Positions 1-11,675 of a stretch of 64,000 bases of DNA are shown here, piece by piece. The notes below the pieces were generated by a model, which was not told the DNA's origin, did no database searches, and worked only from the letters and a program-made list of their open reading frames with translations. Within the stretch, counting starts at the first letter, position 1. Each line of letters begins with the position of its first letter. A program made the translations under genes and the position numbers. The stretch is from Sceloporus undulatus. Taxonomy: Eukaryota; Chordata; Lepidosauria; Squamata; Phrynosomatidae. Location: positions 182,755,732 to 182,819,731 of the forward strand of contig NC_056523.1 in assembly GCF_019175285.1 (NCBI RefSeq), written 5' to 3'.

Positions 1-505
1 CAACATGAGCTACACTAAAGTCTCCAATTAGCTGGAGTTTATTTTATTTTTTTACAGAGTAGCCTGCCTTTCCTGCCTTCCTATATTCAACCCAAAGAGA
101 GAGTCAATGTGAGTGCATGGGTGTAGGAACAGCGCTGCCTTCACAGGCCAGCTGCCGAATCAGACTGGCTGCTTTAAAGAGGGGTACAGGGTGTGCACTT
201 GGACTGGCTGGGTTGGTGTGAGCTTTGAGAGAGTTGGGGGGTGTTTCTCCAATGGATTGAATAGTTTCTCCAATAATTTTGGAGAACTTGTTTGTGGAGG
301 AAGAGATGGGGAAAGAAAGAGGGACTGAGTGTATGACAACTTCTAGGTACTCACCGTAAAGTTTCTGTATGTTGTGCACTGGGCAGTCACATAATCTGGT
401 ACACTATCCCTGTGTGGATGAGTGGTGGTGGGGAAGCCCATTTTTGGAAATCCACTTAGGATTATGATGAACAGAAGTGAGGGGGAAAACAGAGCATTTT
501 CATGT
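1..505 (-). repeat. Interspersed repeat of unknown class, copy 1 (minus orientation)
   Basis: This stretch matches, in inverted orientation, the segment at 35,985-36,505. Shared landmarks include the end that reads 'gagctacactaaag', an AATAAA-type signal near that end when read on the minus strand, and a T/C-rich block. Divergence is substantial, with many small indels, so both are old copies. I found no coding capacity that holds in both. The class is unknown: an LTR, a LINE UTR or an old duplicated exon are all possible. Confidence 0.6.
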
Positions 506-713
506 ATTTTCAAGTGCCCTTCCCCAATAGTAGCAGCAATTGTGTTAGCAGTGATGCAGACGCCAAGTTGATCAACTTGGATTAGACTCACTTCACTGAC
601 TCTACATGGACTCATCTTGGCAGTAAATGATAGATTGACTCAACTCAACTCACACTTTGTATATTTTTAACAAATGACTTGCTGGTATCATTCACTTTGA
701 GCAACAGGGAAGA

Positions 714-732
714 CCCCCCCCCCCCCCCCCCA
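714..732. repeat. Poly-C tract
   Basis: About 19 consecutive C residues, a mononucleotide run prone to length error. The rest of 506-2,160 is plain AT-rich sequence in which I see no gene. It includes a faded MITE-like remnant around 1,400-1,500 with the 'ctgggatctgcaattcaaca' phrase of hAT-type MITEs. Confidence 0.85.
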
Positions 733-2169
733 AGTGTAGGGCATGTTTCTTGGAGAGGAATAGCAAATGTGTTAGGCAATGAATTTGAAGCAGAAAGATC
801 CTTCTGAAGCATTTTAAAAGCTATAGAAGGGTCCTCCAATGTGCAGATGGGCAGGCTGCTAAGCCATCCTCAAGCCCCACCTCATGCCCTTTGCTTAACA
901 TATTTGCTATTTCCCTCTGAGAAACATGTCCTCCTTCCCTTTTTTCAGTTAAAAGTTGGCTCCCAGACTTAAGACGTGACTTGAAAGTATCTTGCAAGGA
1001 CCTCACTACTCTACTTGAGACTTGAAGGTAGGGTCTTGAGACTTAACTTGAGACTTGGAGTAAAAGACTTGAATGCATCACTGTGTGTTAGTAGTGAAAA
1101 CTACTTTCTGGCCTGCTTTAACAAGTAACAATGTGTTGGATGATTAGAGTAATATAATCAGTTCTATTTTAAAAGTTACATTCCAAACTCTACATATAAG
1201 TTTTCAGTCACATGCACCCCCTCCCCAAATGGAACTTGATATAATATGCCCCAAATTTAGGTTTGCCAGTCTAGACAGGACTAAGCATCAGTCTTATCAC
1301 TTTATCTGTAAAATGGAACTATGTAGCCTGTTATTATCATGTAGCACAAATCATGTTAGAAAAATATCTGGCAGCCTCAGTTAATCATGTATCTTGCTAG
1401 CAGTCCTAAGCAGTGTAGGCAGTGGTGAAGGATGCTGGGATCTGCAATTCAACAACATCTGGAGAGCCAAATAATTCCCACTCCTGATTTAGGCCACTCC
1501 CACTCTCTCAATGTGACACCATAGGTTTGTTGTTGTTAAAATGAAATAGGCTAAAGAAGGGCAGGAAGGAAATGTGGTTTTAAAATACCTTGGGGCAGGG
1601 AAGGAAGAAGGACAGTTAGGAGAAGAAATGCTGAAATTATTGCAACACAGTCATTGCTTTTGCCAGTGTGGTATAAATAGACAAAGCTGTAGTGCCTTGT
1701 GGCTATTTTTGCTGCACACAGTTGGTTTCTCACAGGGATTACATCACACTAGGTGATCTGGAATTCCCCACTAGGCAAAGATTATGTTAAAATGCAATTA
1801 AATATGGAGTCATTTTTTATCAGTCCAGGAACCCTAGTCCACTTGGACTGGGCAACTTCTGGAAGGTTGGGGTGAGGGTCCATTTGGATCACTCTCTCAG
1901 TCCATTAAGGGCCAGTCTCAATTCCTGCTGTTGCTGAATTCACTGTCATTGGGGCAGCAAGGGCAGAGTTGTTGCTGTTATGATACAACACTGTCCGGTA
2001 CCTAAGATACACAGGAGAGGCCTTACTGTCAATCCTTCCAATATCACAGGTATGGATGGTGGGAATATGAGAGTTTTAATGTTGCTTTTTGTATGTTTTT
2101 AATTGTAACTTTTTAAATGTGTAATCTTGAGTTCCAGTTTTGGGTAAAATAGATAAACAAAGATGATAG

Positions 2170-2191
2170 AGAGAAAAAGAGAGAGAGAGAG

Positions 2192-2243
<52 letters not shown>
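2170..2243. repeat. GA then GATA microsatellite
   Basis: A GA-rich run (2,170-2,190) passes into about 12 GATA units (2,193-2,243). The open reading frames crossing it on the minus strand (Ser-Ile-Tyr-Leu repeats) are artefacts of the repeat. Confidence 0.95.
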
Positions 2244-2977
2244 GATAACCTCTTGGAGGCTTCCAGGAGTATTTGCCTTCCTTTGAGAGTCACTCATTGG
2301 GTTTCCATGGCTGAGTGGAAATGTGAACCCTAGTCTGCAGAGTCATAGTCCTACACTCAAACCACAACATCATACTAGCTCTCTCTGGGAATATAATTTT
2401 CTTTAAAAATAAGAACACTTCTTGGATCTCTTGCTTACATATTTAAAAACAGTGATGTTCCTACTTGCCACCACAGTGAACTATGGTGGGAACTATAAAA
2501 GCATTGGGGGTACCTGCTGTCTGTGGACCACATGTGGACCACCCCTGGCCAAACCACCTTGAAATCAAAAAGCAGTTCCTGGTAGGATTGTTTGGTCACT
2601 ATCTCCCTCCCCCCTAAAACTTCTTATGGGGAGAAAGTGATCACCATTTTGGCCACCTCCTATTCTTCACACAACTAGAAGAGAGTTTCATATCTGGCAT
2701 GTTTGCCTAGTACAGTATCTTGGGCTTAAAGCCAGCAATGTAGAGGAAGGGAAGCCCCAAATGGGGACTTAATTTATCATCAAGAGTATTTGAAAAGATG
2801 ACATCAAGTACTCTTAAAGCTCAGTTAAGAACTTCTGATTGACTTACTTCTCCGTGAACTCTGACCAGCTCTTTGACAGCATTTTTTCAAATGCCATGGC
2901 AATGAGATCACTCACAGGTACCTAGTATGCAAATCTTTTCCTTTGGATGATATGCATTCTTTTCATAACCTATAGAC

Positions 2978-3113
2978 CAGTGGTTCCCAAACTTTGGTCC
3001 TCTGGGTGTTTGGGACTTCGGCTCCCAGAAACCCCAGCCAGCTTGGCCAACATTCAGGAATTAGGGGAGCTGAATTCTCAAAAATCTGGGAGTTCAAAGT
3101 TTGGGAACCACTG
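2978..3113 (+). mobile_element. hAT-like MITE with 8-bp target duplication
   Basis: The terminal inverted repeats are CAGTGGTTCCCAAACTTTGG and its complement at the right end. The flanks ctatagac (2,970-2,977) and ctatatac (3,114-3,121) differ at one base and are read as the 8-bp target-site duplication typical of hAT elements. The interior 'gctcccagaaaccccagcca' is shared with related copies at 9,725-9,863 and 37,265-37,385. Non-coding and non-autonomous. Confidence 0.85.
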
Positions 3114-3834
3114 CTATATACCATCAGCACTGGCATTACTGCACACTCTCCATATCTTTACTGTCCTCATAATTACTCATGTTGCAATTTGTCCAGCTCA
3201 TAAAGCCTAGATGCCTTTATTCAGAGCCAGCACAGATCCTTGTCTGTGGTTCTTAAAAACACAAACACCTCTAGGTAACAGCCGAAGTAGAAAGGATATG
3301 ATACAGTGAAAGCTATCCCATTTGTAACAAAATTATAATGGACTTGCCACATTCCCTGGGGTTAGGGATCCAAGATACCTGGAAAAGTTGGGAAAAGGCA
3401 AATTAAAAAACCATATTGTTTTTATCTGTAAGAACATCTCTTTAGCAATGACTAGGTCCTCTATCACACTCTATGGTCAACATCTGCCAGAAACTGAGCA
3501 TAGAATTGTGCTAATGACCTACAAATGCCTAGAGAAATGTTCTCTCTAGAAATTGGTAAGTCCTCCAGTCCAACTTCTTATTTTACTTTTATATGATTTA
3601 TATCCTGCCTATTTCTGCAAATGACAGAGGTTGGCCACAGAGTCATGCTAGAAAACCTAAAGATTTCTAGAGACAATATATTAATAATTAATAATGATTA
3701 ATAGTGAATGATCAAATTCACAAAAGCCAAAGCTTCAGATGTGGAGGACTGACATGTATTAATACTAGGCACAAACAGAAGGGAGAAGAATTTCATCAGG
3801 GTTGTAGTACATGGGCAGGGATGTTTCATATTCT

Positions 3835-4195
3835 CCAACATTTTACAGATGGAAACTGGGACATGTGTAGCCAAGGAATAACAGTGTGATCAAGATGGCA
3901 AAAGTGATTAATGAGAGAAAAGATACCAACTAGGTGAGGCTATAGAAGTTTGCTTTTGCCTGAATCTACAGAGAAGGGCAAGAGCCAACCTTCTCCTCTT
4001 CTCTCCCCACTGCTGAGTTAATTGAGTGTGAACTACTTCTGCAGTTTGAACTCAGTTTGCAGCCACTGAAACTCGCTGAGTACAAAGGGGATGAGAGGAG
4101 GAGAGAGAAAATGGGACATTTTTAAAGCAGCTGAAAAAGTGGAAGGACAAAATTAATCAGGACTATCCTTGCAAAAGAGGGACAGTTAGAAGGTA
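3835..4195 (+). repeat. Dispersed MITE-like repeat (family R1), copy 1
   Basis: This is a roughly 360-bp dispersed repeat. It begins near 'ccaacattttacagatg' and ends with 'gactatccttgcaaaag...gggacagtt'. Related copies are at 8,530-8,880, 16,585-16,705, 20,795-21,510 (split) and, inverted, about 23,075-23,140. No reading frame is conserved between copies. It is probably a non-autonomous DNA element. Confidence 0.65.
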
Positions 4196-4289
4196 TGTTT
4201 TTTAACCAGCTATATTTCCTGATTAGTGCTGCTGCTAAGCATATTATAAATTGGTCCAATTTACGCCATTGGGCATAAGCTCATAATAG

Positions 4290-4545
4290 AGCCAGTGTGG
4301 TATAGCGGTTTGAGTGCTGCTCTATGACTTCAGACACCAGAGTCTGAATCCCTGCTTTTCCATGGAAAACCACTGGATGACTTTAGGCAAGTCCTCACAA
4401 CAAACTTGTGAGGTAAGCCAAAATAAGAGAGAGAATGAATGACTGACCCAAAGCCATCCAGTGAATTTCATGCTGCATTGGGGACTACAACCTAGATCTC
4501 CTGAGTCTCAATTCAGCACTTCAACCACTACACTACAAACGGATC
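4290..4545 (+). mobile_element. tRNA-derived SINE, rearranged
   Basis: The head 'agccagtgtggtatagcggtttgag' with a B-box-like 'gagtctgaatccctgc' is the tRNA-related head of the squamate SINE seen throughout this window. The second half (about 4,430-4,545) reads as an inverted head ('caaccactacactac'), so this is a head-to-head pair or a rearranged copy. Confidence 0.65.
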
Positions 4546-4784
4546 TGGTTAAATCTCTCTTCCCTAGGCACTATGGACTGAATGCCAATCACCCCTCTGT
4601 CCAAGGATAATATTAATTCTTCTCAAGATTCTGACGTAGTTGTTATTAAGGCATTTAGCATCACTTGCAGTATGATCCCAAGAGTCAATGGTTGCATTTG
4701 CACCATAATTTTAGAGCGGAGGGTAAAAAACAAATCTTGCTTTGTGTGTGCATGCATGCACACGGACACCACACATCTTTGTCT

Positions 4785-4865
4785 GCACATCTTCAGACTG
4801 CCTGTCAACTTATGGCAACCCCATGGATTTGAGAGGGTTTTCTTAGGCACAACTCTCTGTCTGAT
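4785..4865 (-). mobile_element. SINE 3' fragment
   Basis: The phrase 'tgtcaacttatggcaacccc' followed by 'gagggttttcttaggca' is the inverted 3' body of the SINE family found at 9,866 and 18,192. From 4,866 to 5,280 I see no gene. That stretch is the 3' flank of the TRIM gene, and I did not find a convincing polyadenylation signal in it. Confidence 0.55.
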
Positions 4866-5280
4866 TGATCTGGTATGGTTGTTTATGGAAATAAAAGTGG
4901 GAAAGCCCTAAGCAACCTAAGAAGATTCAGGAAATTTGATCAGAAAGGTAGATAGGTCTTGATGACTAAGCCATAATTCCATTCATTCCAATGAGAAAGT
5001 AGATAATACAGTCATCTTCCAGCACAATCTGTTGCATTTCTACCCCTCCTTCCCTCTATAGTCACTAATCTCTTGTGAGCAATAACTGCTTGACAACTTC
5101 ACATCTAGCGGTCCATTGGAAGTCACATAGCTTGGAAAAGTTTAGTTTTTGACTTCCATTGGTTGGTTAACTATGGCATGTATGGTTCTCGGAAGGAACA
5201 TTTCATGGCTTAGCTTACATGTCCAAACCATTATCTCCAACCCGTTCTCTCTTGTAATGTCCTGCTACACATGCAGAAAC

Positions 5281-5909
5281 CTACGTTTTTAGTATAAATT
5301 CATCATCCAGTGGCAGTGAGTTCTGCATATAATAACATGGCAAGGTCTCATTGGAAGAATGGGGAAATTTTTCTTCATGGCTGGCTGGCTGAATGACGAG
5401 TGGAGCATCATTTCCCCCAGCCCTTACCCCAGGGTAGAAGTAAGGCCGCAGGGTTCCTGAGAAGGAGTCTGAAAACATAAAGATGTGCGATCCATTGTCA
5501 GCATTGTAGAAGGAGACCTCTCCTGTGTCGTAATCCAGAAAAATGCCTATTGTCCCAGGCCTGGTCCTCAGTGTGAGTTCTGTGAGGGGAGAGGTGAGGG
5601 CTGCATACTCATCACTGTTCCTCAGCCACACTGTCCAGAACCCCATGGCTGGTGAGGGTGTGAAGATCCCCTGGCGGCTCACAGACTCTCGACACACCCC
5701 AAGTGTCCAGCTGGTCTTGCCCTCCACACAGACTTCCCAGTAGTGCCTCCCGGATGTGAACTGCTGACAACCCATGAGGCATGTGCACGTTTCAAAACGG
5801 GAAGAGCACTTGGGCAGGTCCTGCTTGCGATCTCCAACCTGAACACTGAGCAGGTCCTCTGATAGAAGCAGGTAGGGATTTGCTGTGTCGGGGTCAAAGG
5901 TCACTGGCA
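5281..5909 (-). CDS. TRIM exon 6: PRY-SPRY domain and stop
   Basis: Acceptor 'tctccctgcag' at 5,910-5,911. Reading runs VPVTFDPDTANPYLLLSEDL onward and ends at a TAG at 5,281-5,283. Residues 299-507 hold a complete PRY (DPDTANPYL) and SPRY (SGRHYWEV, WTLGVC, GFWTVWL, GTIGIFLDYDTGEVSFYN). The frame is uninterrupted through the domain, which argues for a functional gene. The roughly 25-residue tail after the SPRY core is unremarkable. Confidence 0.95.
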
Positions 5910-8900
5910 CTGCAGGGAGAAACACATATAGTCAGTCCAGATCTTACGTGACAACACTAATACAAAGCATACAAAGTTTACTGGAGCTGCCTTATACCCA
6001 ATCAACATATCTGTCCATATTTGTCCATCAAAGTGAGGCATATGTAGATTAGATGAGTGAATCTTGCATCTCTCCAGGGCTTGAACTGCAGCTTTAATCA
6101 TCCTTCATTATTATGAATAAATAATATACTAGCTGGGGCTGCTGTGACTTGCAGACCAACAACATCTGGAAGACCATGTGCTCCTGATCCAGATGAACCT
6201 TTTGTCCATCTTATCTGTTTTAAATGATTATGTCTATTTAGGAACTCTAAAGCATAGGGCTTTCCCTTCACTTTTAAAAGGATGAGAGCCAACATGGAAT
6301 AATGGTTTGAGTACTGGACTAGGACTCTGGGAGACCAGGGATCAAATCTCTGCTCAGCCATGGAAACCAACTGGGTGATAGTGGGCAGCCTTAGAGGAAG
6401 GCAATAGCAAAGCTCCTCTAAATGAATTCTGCTAAGAAAACTCCATGAAAGTGTCATCATAAGTTAGAAATAACTTGAAGGCACACAGGAACAAGTTCAC
6501 TGGAACTCATTCTAAATGGGAAATTCCAGAGTTCAAAACCAGCCTCACCATCCAATACATAACTGCCATAGCAACAACATGACCGTTTGGTTCTGCTACT
6601 AGCCACCCTGTCCATGGGGGCTGCCTGTGGGAGGAACCATTTTCATGAATATATCACATTTCTGCACTACCCTGTTATAGTGCTGCTATTCCACTTTGAC
6701 TGCTCTGGCTACCTCCTGTTGCATTCTGAGGCCAGAGCTATCTTGGTGACTCTGTCCTGTTACCATAATTGAAGTTAGATTTCACAGCTCAGCCTTATTG
6801 GCTTTTGTTGGTGGAATGGAGGCAGTTTAGGGGTGTAAAATGGGGATCCACCTTATCCTTCTCCTCTGGCACCAGAATGAGGATCTTGTTTAGATCTATG
6901 CTTAAACCTTTAGATGCTTAATCCCTCATTTCCAATTACAGTTCAAGGATCTCAAAACATTACACATGACAAATAAGCCTTGAAAAATAGATTTACTATC
7001 ACACTCACACACCAAGAACAGTTTTATACAGTGCTCCCTCGGGTTACGAAATTAATTCGTTCCGCGTTTCGTAACCCGATGCATTTCGCAAGCCGAAAAG
7101 GGGCTTTCCGTTAGCGCTGGCAGCCGCGCGTTTGAATTTCGCGCCGAAAAAAAAATTCGTAACACCGAAAAAACCTTCGTATCCCGGAAAACAGTTTTTT
7201 CCAATGGAAACTTTTCGTATCCTCCGGAAATTCGTAACGCGATCAATTTCGTAATCCCGGGGTACCACTGTATTGTCTTACATTTACCTCTGTATCTTCG
7301 GAGGGACTCCAATAACCCAGGGACATTGTAGGAGTCCTGTAGATCCATTGAGATGGGCTGCAGTTCTCGCAGGGATATTCCTTCACTCCTAGGGAGAATA
7401 GATCTCCAGTTATCCAGTAGAAAGCCAAAGAAACAATTTTGTAGAACTTCGGGGTTATAAAAACTGTTAAGCTGCAAGCCTATACACACTTATTTTGCCC
7501 CAAAGAAGTTGAAGGAAAGAATTAGCATTTGACTGCCACAGAAATTTAGCATACTGACCTGATCAAGGTGTTTTTCACATCCTAGGAAGAAAACAGAAAT
7601 ACTATAAATGTCCAGTTACAATTTGTGAGCATTGTTCAAGGTACTTATATATGCAGCATCCTAGAACTGCAGCTGCTCCACCAAAAGACACAGGATACAG
7701 CCTCTAATTCAGAATTGCATAGGTGTTTTTTTTAACTCAACATGTCTCTAGTCAACATCAAACAGTTGGACAAGCCTAATGTTTGCCTCAGATTTCCCAT
7801 TTTTATCTAAACCTCCACTTCAGTCCCATAGACTAGACTTTGAAAAAGTTTTTAGGGGAGACTAGAAGTCATAGAATCCCCCCAACCAATATGGCCAGGG
7901 GCAAATTTGGGAGCCATCCAAAAAAGGGTAGCCTTTCCAAGTTCTGACACAGAAGTAACAAGGCACTTCACAGATCACAGGAGGCTTGGACCTAAGGTTT
8001 TGTGGTACTCAAAAAGTTCTGGAAAAGGCCAGAATGAGATGCTGGTGTAGAAGAACACATCTTCCCAAGAATTTACTTCCAGTAAAAGGAAAGCATATGT
8101 TTCTAGCCCTTGTAGCTGTAGCATCTCAGCAGTGGTGTAGTCCACTGAAATTGCATACAGCTTCCAAAACTGAAGCAATTCACAACTTCCAGTCCCTTGG
8201 CACATTTCATAAAAAAAAATAAGCAAAAGAATGGAATGTGCATGCAAAATCCACTATGGTGGTTGGTTCAAGTTGCATCATAGTAATAGAAGCTCCAGAA
8301 TTCCACCCTTCTCAGTGCAGAATTTGGATTGTCTGGGTGTGGAACTACATAATCTAGTCCTGCTTTTCCTTCTCACTTGGCATGTTTTGGCACACAACAA
8401 CAGGCATGCTCCTCCCATATCATTTAGTTGCACTTACAGATAATAAATAAATAAATGAAGTCTGTGGAGATCCTCCTTAGAGGCCTGATGGAATTATACA
8501 AATTAGATACACAATTTGTGTCATTATTGTGTGTCTTGTCAATACTCTCCATCATTTCACAGAAGAAAACTGAGACGCATGTGGCTGTGCTACATCAGAG
8601 TGCGGCTGAAAAGATATACCCAGGCACTGATGAAAACACATAAAACTACTAGTGTAAGCAGGGGAACCCTGGAATGTATATCCTAAGTTTATTAAGGAAA
8701 ACTGTGCCCTCTCCTCTCTCTGCTGCTGAGTTAACTGAGTGCAATTGCAAACTACTTGCATTAGTTGAATTAAGCTGAGGACATAGGGGGAAATGGAAGG
8801 AGAAGAATTGGGACATTTTGAAAGCACCTGTGATGACAGAGGATTAACTGGGGCTGTCCCTGCTAAATTTAGACAGTGCAGATTTTCATACCAGCGCTTA

Positions 8901-11627
8901 CCATGAGTTAAGCGCTGGTAAAATGCCAATAAAATGTTTAGGACGTGCATGTGTGTGAAAGCCTGATGCGCTTTCTAAATGTCAAGGAATCATCTGCTAT
9001 CCTCCAGCGTCCCTGAATCGTTTGGGAAGCAGCCATTTCCCATCAATGCAAAGTTTCCATTAATGGGAAATGCTGCTCCCCATATGATTCAAAGACACTG
9101 GAGGCAAGTGGATGATCCCCTGACATTTAGGAAGCACATCAGGCTTTCAGACACACACACTTCTTAAATGTTTTGCTGGTGTTTTACCAGTGGTAAAGCA
9201 CTGGTATGAAAATCTTCAGAAGGTATGCAGTCATCACTGCTGACTCTGTACCCTATAAAGTAATCTAGTCTTATGAATGAATCAAGTTCTGAACCCAAGT
9301 GCATCTACTTGGTTACTAAAGCCAAATGGGAGAAACAATTTTAGTATTTTCTCTTCTTTGACTATTAATTTGTTCCAGTCAAGAAAACCTCTCATTAGCT
9401 TCTTAGGCTTAATGTTTCTGCATGACTGAAAGTGTGGTGTAGTTGTTAGAATGCTTTTTACACAAAAGAGAATGAAGATAAGTGGGGAAAATACTAAACT
9501 ATGATTTCTGGAGACTCACAGTTAAATTCCCCACTCAGTTGTGAAATTTATTCAGGAACCTCGGATCAGTCACTTTCTCTCAGCCTAACCTACCGCAAAG
9601 GGTTGCTGAGAAGACAAAATGGATAAGGGAAAGAATTACCACATACATGAACCTGAGCTCTTGGGAGGAAGGAGGTAATGTAAATCTATTAAGTACACAA
9701 AGATACTCTTGGCCCTAAATATCCTAAAGCAGTATTCCCAAACTTTAGCCCTCCATGTGCTTTGGATGTCAACTCCCAGAAGTCCAAACCAGCTTGGACA
9801 ACAATCAGGAATTTGGGGACATGAGGTCCAAAATATTTGGAGGACCAAAGTTTGGGAACCAGTCCCCGAAAGGCACCAGATCCTGTCTGATCTTGGAAGC
9901 TAAGTAGGATCAGTTTTGGTTAGACCTTGGATGAGAGGCAGACAGTGAATACCAGTGCTTTAGGCTATATTTCAGAGGAAGGAAGTGGCAAAACCACCTC
10001 TTCAGTATTCCTTGCCTAAGAAAACCCTATGAAACTCATGCGCTCACCATAAGTTAACAGGCAACTTGTAGGCACATACAAAAACAAATACATACAAAAG
10101 TAACTTCTTGAAACTCTCTTGGCTATCCCTGAGAGCCTCACCTTGAGGAAGGAGGCTGCTGGCTGTTGGCACTTCTGCTCCATCTCCAGGATCAGCTGCT
10201 GCAGCCCTGCACACTGCTCAGCAAGGAAGGCCCAGTTCATCTGCAGCTTCTTCACTGTCATTTGCTCCTCTTCATGAAGCTGCCTCAAAAGCAGTTGCTC
10301 CTCTTCGGCCATGGCCCAGCGTCGTTTTTCAAACCCTGATTTGATAAGTGCTCGGCATTCCTCTACTTTCTCCTATCAGCAGGGAGGGACATTAACAGAA
10401 AGCAGCACAGGGTATCAAGTTTAGCCTCATCAACCTCCTCAACTTGAAGATTTACATCAGGCATTTCTTAGACAACAATATGCACCCAGTAGAGTGAAAG
10501 AGTGAGCCATGTAGTGTAGTGGTGTGAGTCTGGATTCGGAGTGCATCTACACTGTAGAAATGATGCCCTTAGACACCACTTTAGGTTCTATAGCTGCATC
10601 ATATGGAATCCTGGGATTTGTAGTTTTTTAGCTTTATCTTCCATGCTGGTGCCTCATAAAACTACAAATACCAGGATTCTGTAGGATGAAGTCATGACAG
10701 TTAAAGTTGTGTCAAACTGCATTATTTCTACATTGTACATGCACCCTCTGACTCTGGAAGACTAGGGTTTGAGTCCTGCTCAGCGATGGAAACCCACTGG
10801 GTGACTTTGGACAAGTCACACTCTCTCAGCCTCAGAGGAAGGCAATGACAAACCCCTCTGAAGAAACTTGTCAAGAAAATCTCACAAAAAATAAAACATG
10901 ATAGGTTTGCCTTTGAGATGACATAAGTCAGAAATGACTTGAAGGAACACAACAATAAAAGAAACCATTAAGTAAAGCTAAATTGGTATCTAGGGGGATG
11001 TTCCCACTTAAGATTTAAAACGATTTAAAATACAACGTTTTTAATAGATCCGATTCAAAATAACCCTGGTCTTATCCCGCGTTCCGAATCGCTTTTATTC
11101 TTCGTTCCCATCTGGTTTTTTAAATCGAAGTTTTTACCTGCAGTCGTTCCTACTTGGCATGAAATCGGTGTTTAAATAAAGCGATTCTTCTCCTCCATAC
11201 CTTATTTGGAGCTGTCAATCAATAGTACGTCAGAATGATGTAACGTTAATCCGGAATATTTGGAAGCGATTTATCTTTTGGCATCGTTTCCATTTCATTG
11301 ACTGTTTGTGAACTGATGTATTTTTGGCGTTTTTTTTTCCTCAAATGGACCAATGAAGGCGCTTAATCGCTCAAACGTCCTCTTCTGTGTCTCCCCATAT
11401 TAACTGCCATAACTCAGTACTAGGGAATCCTGGGAATGGTAGTTTATTATAGCACCAGCACTCTCTGGCAGAGGAGGATAAATGTCTCACAAACACAACA
11501 GTTCCCATAATTCCTTAGTACTGAGCCAGGGCAGGTTAAGGGGTCTCAAACTGTATTATTTCTACAGTGGGTTTGGAACTACAGATGAGGGTTTTTTCAT
11601 AAATTCAAAAAGTTGTTACTTTATAAT

Positions 11628-11675
<48 letters not shown>

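Noticed and set aside
5543-5743. Plus-strand frame over the SPRY exon
   Set aside because: It is the antisense shadow of the TRIM exon, which has a full domain on the minus strand.
9866-9990. Possible 5S rRNA gene
   Set aside because: The 5S-like part is mutated, lacks a T-run terminator, and continues into a SINE body. Two other copies have the same structure.
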